Shown: piece after piece, positions 1 through 4,255 of the stretch
Numbering within the stretch: position 1 is the first letter of the stretch
Layout: each line of letters opens with the position of its first letter
Origin: JBGOUJ01 sp041477005
Lineage (GTDB): Bacteria; Acidobacteriota; Terriglobia; Bryobacterales; JACQDG01
Reading direction: 5' to 3'
Assembly (NCBI GenBank): GCA_041477005.1
Contig: JBGOUJ010000497.1
Span: 1-5,861 of the forward strand
Length of the DNA: 5,861 bases
Position numbers and translations under genes: made by a program
Notes under the pieces: model-generated
The model's database searches: none
Seen by the model: the letters and a program-made list of their open reading frames with translations, nothing else
Told to the model about the DNA's origin: nothing

Positions 1-1
1 A

Positions 2-88
2 CTCTGCCCCGCTTCGACGGTTCTGGCGCCGGAGGCCGCGGTGGAATTATGGTGGAACCCGGAAGACGCCCTGGTGCTCTGCGAGTGA
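2..88 (+). CDS. C-terminal fragment of a probable ABC-transporter ATPase (TOBE-like end)
   Basis: The frame beginning at base 2 stays open for 28 codons and ends at TGA 86-88; the gene starts outside the window. The end reads VELWWNPEDALVLCE. A hydrophobic strand, then W-x-P-E-(D/x)-A-x-V-L at the very end, resembles the last beta strands of the TOBE domain that closes PotA/UgpC-type ABC import ATPases. If so, the protein is the cytoplasmic ATP-hydrolysing subunit of an importer, and the TOBE domain has a regulatory or substrate-sensing role. No Walker motif is in view, so this rests on a short tail only. The frame overlaps the longer but composition-driven frame at 49-399, which I do not accept. 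Confidence 0.42.
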   Translation, partial: LCPASTVLAPEAAVELWWNPEDALVLCE

Positions 89-725
89 AACGACAGAAAG
101 GGCAGCGCTCAGCAAATTGGTTTCGATCGTACATTTTTTCTTTTGAGCGGCGATCGGGGAGCGTTGATCGGGGAGCAGGTGTCCGCTTTTGGGGGTGGGT
201 TCGTTTTGGTAATTTTTCATTTGTGGAAATAAGGTCCGCGTTTTCAAGGGGTGAGGTGGGGGCAGGGCGGTCCAGGCGGCGAAATATTCAGTTGTCAAAG
301 AGCATTGCTCCACAATCGCTCGAACCCCGGGGGCGGGTGGGGCCTTCTGGTTCCATGATACGCCTGGTGTGGTGGGTGAGAGGGACGGGGGTCCGCTAAG
401 TTCTTGAAAAGCTGAGGAGACGGATTGGATTTTGGCTGTGACCGGCGGTGGTGTTCTACTCGCTTGACCGGGCATGTCGAGCTGAGGTCTAATCGGGGAC
501 GTTGCTGACGCCGGGGCGCGGATTTCCGGGAGGTCCGGCGTAAGGAACGGTTGACGGCTCCGGGCTGAGACCGGACGGCAAAGAAAGATCGGGCGACCAT
601 GGGTGCCTGACGTTCTGAGACCCGGGGGATTGTGCCGACCGAGCTGGTCGGCATAAGATTTAAGTTGAAAAATGGAGCGGAACTTGTTAGTAAATAAGGG
701 GTTGCTGCTGCACCTCGTTGAAAGG
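89..725. other. Gene-free, G-rich intergenic stretch
   Basis: About 640 bases without a convincing gene. Open frames exist on both strands, but their translations are Arg/Gly/Ser/Pro-rich with no recognisable domain, and none has a good ribosome binding site. Visible structure is limited. GATCGGGGAGC occurs twice (152-162 and 166-176). G-tracts of three or more cluster at 248-267 and 329-391 on the + strand. An inverted repeat ACGCCGG/CCGGCGT (508-514 and 535-541) has a 20-base loop, and there is a cleaner hairpin at 631-655. It may be a decayed gene remnant or a long untranslated region. Confidence 0.5.
631..655. repeat. Hairpin-forming inverted repeat upstream of the first hicB
   Basis: GCCGACC (634-640) and GGTCGGC (646-652) are perfect inverse complements around a 5-base GAGCT loop. 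The stem extends outward by T633-A653, a G-T wobble and T631-A655, giving up to 10 pairs. No clean T-run follows on either strand, so it is not a classic intrinsic terminator. It lies about 70 bases upstream of the TATAAT box serving hicB. Confidence 0.5.
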
Positions 726-731
726 TATAAT
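702..731 (+). promoter_or_regulatory. Probable sigma-70-type promoter of the solitary hicB
   Basis: A perfect -10 box TATAAT lies at 726-731. The best -35 candidate is TTGCTG at 702-707, with an 18-base spacer; it matches only TTG of the consensus. Transcription would start near 738, leaving a leader of about 14 bases before the ATG at 752. The -10 box is convincing; the -35 assignment is weak. Confidence 0.55.
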
Positions 732-751
732 CTTCAGTTGGATGAAGAGAG

Positions 752-970
752 ATGAAGGACCACCACATCAGCATCTTCCCTAGCGACGAAGATCGTGGTT
801 ACATCGCTGATATCCCGGACCTCCGCTATTGCTCTGCCTTTGGCGGAACTCCAGACGAGGCTTTGGCCGAGGTGCTGAAGGCGAAGAAAGCGTGGCTCAA
901 GGCTGCGCGGGCGGCGAAGAAGCCGATTCCAAAGCCGTCGTTTCGGCCGGCCATCTACCAAGTCGCGTAG
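752..970 (+). CDS. HicB-family antitoxin, solitary
   Basis: This 72-residue protein has the compact HicB partial RNase H-like fold. An N-terminal strand (HHISIFPSDEDRGYIADIPDL) carries the family's D-x-GY-x-A-x-x-P-(D/E)-L pattern. Then come G-x-T-P-D-E-A (about residues 31-37), a long amphipathic helix rich in Ala/Lys, and a basic Pro-rich tail. There is no C-terminal HTH or ribbon-helix-helix domain, so it belongs to the short class of HicB. HicB proteins normally bind and neutralise a HicA mRNA interferase in the cytoplasm. Here no hicA directly adjoins it: upstream is gene-free, and the next gene is a separate hicA-hicB pair about 100 bases on. GAAGAGAG lies immediately before the ATG; the ATG at 742 is out of frame and cannot be the start. 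It could be an orphan antitoxin, an anti-toxin for the downstream HicA, or a regulator. Confidence 0.8.
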   Translation: MKDHHISIFPSDEDRGYIADIPDLRYCSAFGGTPDEALAEVLKAKKAWLKAARAAKKPIPKPSFRPAIYQVA

Positions 971-975
971 ACGCC

Positions 976-1038
976 ACCTAACCAGGGCATGCACCCGGTC
1001 GCCAGAAAACCGGGCGGCGGGCGGCGCCCCAGCCGGAC
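976..1038 (+). other. Degenerate attC-like recombination site after the first hicB
   Basis: ACCTAAC at 976-982 fits the left R box consensus of integron attC sites (RYYYAAC) and begins 5 bases after the hicB stop. GGGCAT[G]CACCCG (985-997) can fold imperfectly onto 1018-1029, leaving G991 extrahelical in the same TGCA context as the better site at 1557-1622. The right end (GCGCCCCAGCCGGACCAGG, 1024-1042) aligns with GCGCCCAAGCCGTTAGACCAGG of that second site if TTA is lost from the right R box. The left half is good and the right R box is damaged, so it is probably non-functional. Confidence 0.45.
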
Positions 1039-1061
1039 CAGGCGCACCCGTATGATCGGGG

Positions 1062-1067
1062 TACAAT
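1062..1067 (+). promoter_or_regulatory. Possible -10 box of the hicA-hicB operon (leaderless?)
   Basis: TACAAT matches TATAAT at five of six positions. Its end lies 6 bases before the GTG at 1074, which is where transcription itself would start, so the mRNA could be leaderless. No ribosome binding site is seen before that GTG, which fits, but no -35 box is recognisable either. TATGAT at 1051-1056 is an alternative -10 box that would give an 11-base leader. Confidence 0.35.
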
Positions 1068-1073
1068 GTTGCA

Positions 1074-1336
1074 GTGAGCGTCGCCACGACCCTCCGCCGA
1101 CTTCTCAGCGGGACCTCCGATGCGGCGATCCGTTTTGACGATTTATGCTCCTTGCTGGAGAGCCTGGGATTTGACAAGCGGGTCAAAGGCAGCCATCATC
1201 TGTTTCGCAAGGCAGGGGTAGAGGAGAGAATCAATCTGCAGCGGGAAGGCAACAACGCCAAGCCGCACCAGGTCCGTACCAGGTAAAGCAGGTACGGGCT
1301 GTTATCTTGAAATACAAGCTGGGTGAAGTCGAATGA
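1074..1336 (+). pseudogene. hicA: hicA-family mRNA interferase toxin, frameshifted by an 11-bp duplication
   Basis: The frame from GTG 1074 gives a HicA-like protein. A helix with LLSGTSDAAIRFDDLCSLLESLGF is followed by the double-stranded RNA-binding-like core VKGSHHLF, with the conserved catalytic-type His at residue 41, and then INLQREGNNAKPHQV. HicA toxins cleave mRNA and block translation until bound by HicB. After residue 66 the frame runs into TAA at 1284-1286, giving 70 residues and losing the last helix. The bases CCGCACCAGGT and CCGTACCAGGT (1263-1284) are a tandem near-duplicate. Removing one 11-base unit restores QVKQVRAVILKYKLGEVE and a stop at 1334-1336, for 83 residues, the usual HicA size. 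That restored stop overlaps the hicB ATG as ATGA, as expected for a coupled operon. The toxin is therefore probably inactivated, unless this is a sequence or assembly error or a reversible slippage switch. Confidence 0.82.
1263..1284 (+). repeat. 11-bp tandem duplication inside hicA
   Basis: Two adjacent 11-mers, CCGCACCAGGT (1263-1273) and CCGTACCAGGT (1274-1284), differ at one base. Because 11 is not a multiple of three, the extra unit shifts the hicA frame and creates the early stop at 1284. Confidence 0.85.
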
Positions 1337-1545
1337 GCAAGTACGAGGTCATCATTTACTGGAGCGAGGAGGACGAAGCTTTCGTGGCCGAGGTGCCCGA
1401 GTTGCCGGGGTGCGCCGCACACGGTCCCACTCAGGAGGCGGCGCTGGCCAGTGCACAGGAGGCCATTCGCCTCTGGATCGACACGGCGAAAGAGTTCGGC
1501 GATCCGGTTCCAGAACCCAAGGGTCGACGCTTGATCTTCGCGTGA
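1333..1545 (+). CDS. hicB: HicB-family antitoxin of the hicA-hicB operon
   Basis: This 70-residue protein begins MSKYEVIIYWSEEDEAFVAE and continues VPELPGCAAHGPT, giving the full HicB pattern: a strand, an acidic D-x-A-F-x-A-x-x-P-E-L-P-G-C turn, then G-x-T-x-x-E-A. A helix (about residues 33-55) and a P-x-P tail ending KGRRLIFA follow. It has no DNA-binding domain beyond the HicB fold. Its ATG overlaps the ancestral hicA stop by ATGA, so it was translationally coupled to the toxin; with the toxin now frameshifted at 1284, ribosomes would terminate about 47 bases before this start. It would act in the cytoplasm by occluding the HicA active site. The frame is intact while the toxin is not, which is the survivable order of decay for a toxin-antitoxin pair. 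It shares the family but little exact sequence with the solitary HicB upstream. Confidence 0.88.
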   Translation: MSKYEVIIYWSEEDEAFVAEVPELPGCAAHGPTQEAALASAQEAIRLWIDTAKEFGDPVPEPKGRRLIFA

Positions 1546-1556
1546 CGTGAGGAGCC

Positions 1557-1622
1557 GTCCAACAGGGGCCCTGCAGGCGACGCCCAAAATTCGGCCACGC
1601 CTGAGCGCCCAAGCCGTTAGAC
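1557..1622 (+). other. attC-like integron cassette recombination site after hicA-hicB
   Basis: GTCCAAC (1557-1563) fits the left box RYYYAAC and GTTAGAC (1616-1622) fits the right box GTTRRRY; six of seven positions pair. Inside them, 1566-1579 folds onto 1598-1610 with 12 pairs, one C-C mismatch (1570/1606) and a single extrahelical G at 1573. Unequal unpaired spacers separate the R and L stems. R box, spacer, L stem with extrahelical base and a terminal loop within 66 bp is the diagnostic architecture of attC sites, which integrase IntI recognises as folded single strands. It starts 11 bases after the hicB stop, the normal place in a gene cassette. No integrase gene or further complete attC is visible, so it could be an orphan cassette or a related palindromic element. 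Confidence 0.6.
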
Positions 1623-1722
1623 CAGGGTCGAGCGAGCCGGCTCTGGCCGGAGGGAAGCGCGGCCTCGGCGTCGGCGGGCAACGGGGCGTTTGTCCAGCCC
1701 AGGCACTTGCGGTAGCAGATTC

Positions 1723-2742
1723 TCAGTCGGGCGGGAGAGGGGGTAACGGCGGCTGTTTCGTTTGCCGGGTGTCTACGGCGTGCAACTCGAGTTGCACCCG
1801 GAGACCGTCAGTCTCTCGCGCGGTGGCGAGTCCGGACTCCTGAAGCATGCGGGCCAGTGACCGAAAGCCCGCGTTCACCTCTTCGCGTAATTGCCTTACT
1901 GCGATCAGATACCCATCCGAGCCCTTCCAGAGCACTTTTCGAGAAAGCTCTGGTTTCAGGGGAAGGTATTCCGGCCGGGTGTGCAAGAGATTTCCGATGT
2001 ACTCGAAGCGATACCGGTTGCGGTCGACTGAGATGAAACACTCCGAGGCGCCCTGCTGGCGCCGATAGTAGATGGGATGAAGTCCGGGCGCCAGGATGAC
2101 GTCACCCGGTTGGGGTGACTGGGACAGGCTGTAAGAGTACGGTGGGGGAAGTCCCGGTCGGAATCCTGAGCCGCCACAGCCGCACCCTCCGCCGCCGATC
2201 CCACTCCCGAACCCGCTGTGGTCTTCGCTGTCGACTACGGAAAGTGAAATTCTTACCTTCAACGCCTCCAGCAACTCCGCGGCCAGTCCGGGCGCTTTCA
2301 TCATCACCAAGAGATTCTGGACTGCGACCCATTCCGGGTCGCGCAGGTCCTCTCGGGCAAGCCGGCGGAGGCCTTCCTGGTTGTCCTTCGCGGCCCTTGC
2401 CAGAAGGATCATAATCGGCGCCCGGTGGTTGGGCCAGAGTGCCAGGAGGTGCTCCGAGGGCACGGCTGCGTCCAGCCGGATCGGGGAGTCGAGGGCGTAA
2501 GCTGCAAGGTCCCTACGTGACGATGCGAGCATCCGACGAAGCTCTGGGATGGAATTAGTTTGTCCGTAGTTGCCGGCCAGGTACGCGCCCCAGGCACGTC
2601 GCGAATCGTCGCCGGACGCCAGTAATTCGGTGACAATGCGCTGCTCGATCCCCTCGACTGGGGAGACGACCGGCGGCTGGGCTTCCAGGGTTGTGCACAA
2701 CCAGAGGGCGAGCACGCCAGCGACGTAGAGCCGACCCGGCAT
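1723..2742 (-). CDS. Secreted HEAT-like protein with a Gly/Cys-rich cluster, function unknown
   Basis: I do not recognise a characterised family. From ATG 2742 the protein has 339 residues; a TTG directly before it (2745) would add one. It starts with a signal peptide: Arg near the N-terminus, a hydrophobic core VAGVLALWLCTTL, then a likely cut after LEA, so it is probably exported. About residues 35-165 are helical with HEAT-like spacing (RAWGAYLAGNYGQTNSIPEL, then further helix pairs). Around residues 179-195 sits a Gly-rich stretch with GCGCGG, followed by Pro/Tyr-rich sequence, a beta-rich part (about 213-285), a helix, and a PPLPPLPPD end. The Cys pair could form a disulfide or bind metal; that is a guess. 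It is convergent with hicB. Its first 34 codons and upstream DNA recur at 4081-4247, which implies it once followed the oxidoreductase gene directly. No strong promoter or ribosome binding site is visible upstream. Confidence 0.72.
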   Translation of the reverse strand: MPGRLYVAGVLALWLCTTLEAQPPVVSPVEGIEQRIVTELLASGDDSRRAWGAYLAGNYGQTNSIPELRRMLASSRRDLAAYALDSPIRLDAAVPSEHLLALWPNHRAPIMILLARAAKDNQEGLRRLAREDLRDPEWVAVQNLLVMMKAPGLAAELLEALKVRISLSVVDSEDHSGFGSGIGGGGCGCGGSGFRPGLPPPYSYSLSQSPQPGDVILAPGLHPIYYRRQQGASECFISVDRNRYRFEYIGNLLHTRPEYLPLKPELSRKVLWKGSDGYLIAVRQLREEVNAGFRSLARMLQESGLATARETDGLRVQLELHAVDTRQTKQPPLPPLPPD

Positions 2743-2789
2743 CAATCCATATTGACGCCAGCTCGCTCCGGCCGGTTCCCAGGTTTTTG
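2641..2789. repeat. Direct repeat, copy A (149 bp, intact)
   Basis: This copy covers the first 34 codons of the secreted-protein gene plus 47 bases upstream of its start. Copy B at 4081-4247 has the same orientation. When aligned the copies differ by six substitutions (2648, 2661, 2694, 2773, 2781, 2786), one missing G in copy B (at 2705-2707) and one extra 19-bp unit in copy B. Similarity stops abruptly on both sides. The 1291 bases between the copies hold the HU-like gene and the 214-residue gene. Confidence 0.95.
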
Positions 2790-2825
2790 CACGATGTAGC
2801 TGTCAAAGGGCATGATGCAAAGCCA

Positions 2826-2894
2826 GCCTAACCAAGCCGCTGCCGGCGACGGACAAAACCGGGCCGCGCAAGGCCGCCGCCGGTCACCCCGGAC
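2826..2894 (+). other. Weak attC-like remnant upstream of the HU-like gene
   Basis: GCCTAAC (2826-2832) is a typical left R box, followed by CAAGCCGCTGCCGGCGACGG. CCGGCGACGG (2843-2852) pairs with CCGCCGCCGG (2874-2883) at nine of ten positions. No right box of the form GTTRRRY follows; CCCCGGAC at 2887-2894 could be a right box that has lost its TTA, as proposed for the site at 976-1038. It shares CCTAACCA and, 20 or 21 bases later, AAAACCGGGC with that site. The stem is real; the attC label is tentative. Confidence 0.28.
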
Positions 2895-2965
2895 GGCAAG
2901 CAGACCATTTTGATCACATCCGGGAAAAACTCTGGTGTCGCGCCTGACCGACCTGAAACGGTCAA

Positions 2966-2993
2966 GGGTTGGCGGGGTTGGCAGCGGCCGCTG
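2966..2993. repeat. Tandem 9-mer and 12-bp palindrome upstream of the HU-like promoter
   Basis: GGGTTGGCG (2966-2974) is followed directly by GGGTTGGCA (2975-2983), and this runs into the perfect palindrome CAGCGGCCGCTG (2982-2993). The palindrome ends 28 bases before the -35 box at 3022, a position from which a regulator could act. No known operator is recognised; in GC-rich DNA a 12-bp palindrome can also occur by chance. Confidence 0.4.
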
Positions 2994-3021
2994 AAGCTAA
3001 GCGCGCTAACCCGCACGATCC

Positions 3022-3051
3022 TTGAACATGGGCTCCATCTGGGAGTATACT
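3022..3051 (+). promoter_or_regulatory. Sigma-70-type promoter of the HU-like / 214-residue unit
   Basis: TTGAAC (3022-3027) and TATACT (3046-3051) are separated by 18 bases, and each is a close match to the -35 and -10 consensus. The start point would be near 3058, 13 bases before the ATG at 3071. It is the best two-part promoter in the window and shows that the inserted unit carries its own expression signal. Confidence 0.65.
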
Positions 3052-3070
3052 GAGGCTGGGCTGATGCGAC

Positions 3071-3424
3071 ATGGCAGCACGAAGAATGACACAAACCCAA
3101 CTGGTACGTGAACTGGCGGATGCGTGCGGGACGAATAACAAGGCGGCCAAGGGCATGGTCGAGTCCCTGGCCAACATCGCCATCCGCGAAACCAAGAAGT
3201 CCGGCGTGTTTGTGCTGCCGGGGATCGGGAGACTGGTTCGCGTCGATCGCAAGGCCCGCATGGGGCGCAACCCTGCCACCGGTGGGTCAATCAAGATACC
3301 CTCGAAACACGTCGTAAAGTTCCGAGTTGCAAGACAGGCGCCCCGGGCGACACGGGCTCTGATAGCCCCCACCGGGCGCCCGAGTGTCCCCATCGATCAA
3401 ATCAGGGCAGCAGTGAAGAAATGA
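3071..3424 (+). CDS. HU/IHF-family DNA-binding protein with a C-terminal extension
   Basis: The protein has 117 residues. Residues about 6-45 are the helical dimerisation part (TQTQLVRELADACG, then KAAKGMVESLANIAIRE). Residues 46-58 hold the turn VFVLPGIGRL that corresponds to the GFG motif region. Residues 63-88 (RMGRNPATGGSIKIPSKHV) are the DNA-gripping arm, with Pro68 in NPATG, the residue that intercalates into DNA in this family. HU proteins bend and compact DNA in the nucleoid. About 28 extra basic, Pro-containing residues follow the usual end near residue 89, ending IRAAVKK. The ATG at 3064 is out of frame, so 3071 is the start; GAGG at 3053-3056 is too distant to be a good ribosome binding site. 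The next gene starts 4 bases after the stop, so the two are almost certainly cotranscribed. HU-like proteins with tails are often accessory rather than the housekeeping HU. Confidence 0.88.
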   Translation: MAARRMTQTQLVRELADACGTNNKAAKGMVESLANIAIRETKKSGVFVLPGIGRLVRVDRKARMGRNPATGGSIKIPSKHVVKFRVARQAPRATRALIAPTGRPSVPIDQIRAAVKK

Positions 3425-3428
3425 AAGG

Positions 3429-4073
3429 ATGCCTCCCAGAGAAGCCAGGCCTCGGCCCAGTTACGACAACAGCGTATTCATAAATTGCCCGTTTGATTCC
3501 AAGTACAAGACTATATTCAACGCGATAGTCTTTGCCGTCTACGACGCGGGCTTCTACCCGAGATGCGCCTTTGAACTCGGCGACGCTTCAGAAAACCGTC
3601 TACAGGGAATTGTGCGAATCATTCTGGAGTGCCGCTATGGGATTCATGATATATCGCGGACCGAGCCCGACCGCAAGAACCGGCTTCCCCGGTTCAATAT
3701 GCCGCTGGAACTAGGGATATTCCTTGGCTGCAAGTATTTTGGAGGCGGGCGCCACCTGCTCAAGGCCTGCCTGGTGATGGACAGCGGGCCGTACAGGTAT
3801 CAAAAGTTCATCTCCGACATAGCAGGTCAGGACGTTTACGCGCATAAGGATGATCCCAGGACCGCTGTGTTGCTCGTGCGGGACTGGCTGAGGACGGATT
3901 CTCAGCGTGTCGATATACCGGATGGCCGGATCGTTTGGCGTCGATTCAGTCAATTCCAACGAGAGCTGCCGGCCATCTGCAAGAGGTCTAAGTTGAACCC
4001 ACAGATTCTTAAGCTGAAATTCCCTGACTACAGGCACGTCATCTATCAGTGGCTCCTACAGAACGCCCCGTGA
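3429..4073 (+). CDS. Conserved-type protein with TIR/deoxyribosyltransferase-like motifs, function unknown
   Basis: This 214-residue protein has no signal peptide or membrane segment. After a basic Pro-rich start, DNSVFINCPFD (residues 13-23) forms a first strand and turn like those opening TIR and nucleoside-deoxyribosyltransferase-like Rossmann folds. Then come a helix (YKTIFNAIVFAVYDAGF), a second strand ending in CAFELGD, a helix with IVRIILECRYGIHDISR (residues 61-77), and RFNMPLELGIFLG (88-100). Glu94 in NMPLELG sits where these folds carry their catalytic Glu (NADase or glycosyl transfer). LLKACLVMD, YRYQKFISDIAG and a helical C-terminus follow. I recall the VFINCPFD...YGIHDISR...FNMPLELG pattern from hypothetical proteins in diverse bacteria but know no established function. 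The stop lies 7 bases before repeat copy B. The base composition near its start is low for the window (24 G+C of 60 at 3481-3540), which fits acquisition. NAD- or nucleotide-consuming defence effector is an inference only. Confidence 0.72.
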   Translation: MPPREARPRPSYDNSVFINCPFDSKYKTIFNAIVFAVYDAGFYPRCAFELGDASENRLQGIVRIILECRYGIHDISRTEPDRKNRLPRFNMPLELGIFLGCKYFGGGRHLLKACLVMDSGPYRYQKFISDIAGQDVYAHKDDPRTAVLLVRDWLRTDSQRVDIPDGRIVWRRFSQFQRELPAICKRSKLNPQILKLKFPDYRHVIYQWLLQNAP

Positions 4074-4080
4074 CCGGAGG

Positions 4081-4247
4081 CTGCTCGTTCCCCTCGACTG
4101 CGGAGACGACCGGCGGCTGGGCTTCCAGGGTTGCGCACAACCAGAGGCGAGCACGCCAGCGACGTAGAGCCGACCCGGCATCAATCCATATTGATGCCAG
4201 CTCGCTCCATTGACGCCAGCTCGCTCCGGCTGGTTCCCGGGTTCTTG
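4081..4247 (-). pseudogene. Direct repeat copy B: decayed 5' end of the secreted-protein gene
   Basis: This is the second copy of 2641-2789. Read on the - strand it starts ATGCCGGGTCGGCTC at 4181, giving MPGRLYVAGVLA as in the intact gene. A missing G near 4147 then shifts the frame, and similarity to the gene ends at codon 34. The shifted frame stops shortly after. It lies 8 bases from the oxidoreductase stop codon, so it marks the old junction between the oxidoreductase gene and the secreted-protein gene. Confidence 0.85.
4190..4227. repeat. 19-bp tandem duplication in copy B
   Basis: ATTGATGCCAGCTCGCTCC (4190-4208) is followed directly by ATTGACGCCAGCTCGCTCC (4209-4227), with one mismatch. 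Copy A has a single unit, identical to the second one here, so the extra unit arose in copy B after, or during, the duplication. Confidence 0.9.
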
Positions 4248-4255
4248 AACGCCCG

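Noticed and set aside
248..391. Possible G-quadruplex
   Set aside because: The G-tracts come in groups of three with a gap of about 30 bases; no four tracts of three or more Gs occur with short loops.
49..399. 116-codon + strand open frame
   Set aside because: Arg/Gly/Ser-rich translation without domain, no ribosome binding site, and it overlaps the more protein-like frame ending at 88; best explained by G-rich DNA lacking stops.
2801..2806. Perfect TTGACA on the - strand upstream of the secreted-protein gene
   Set aside because: No acceptable -10 box follows at 16-18 bases (CCTGGG is found there), so I do not call a promoter.
3004..3010. CGCTAAC resembling an attC left box
   Set aside because: The first base breaks the RYYYAAC consensus and no matching right box or inner stem with an extrahelical base follows.
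4081..4181. Shifted frame in repeat copy B reading VLASGC, like a lipoprotein signal
   Set aside because: It arises from the 1-base deletion, lacks the usual Leu at the lipobox -3 position, and the frame stops soon after; it is a relic, not a lipoprotein gene.
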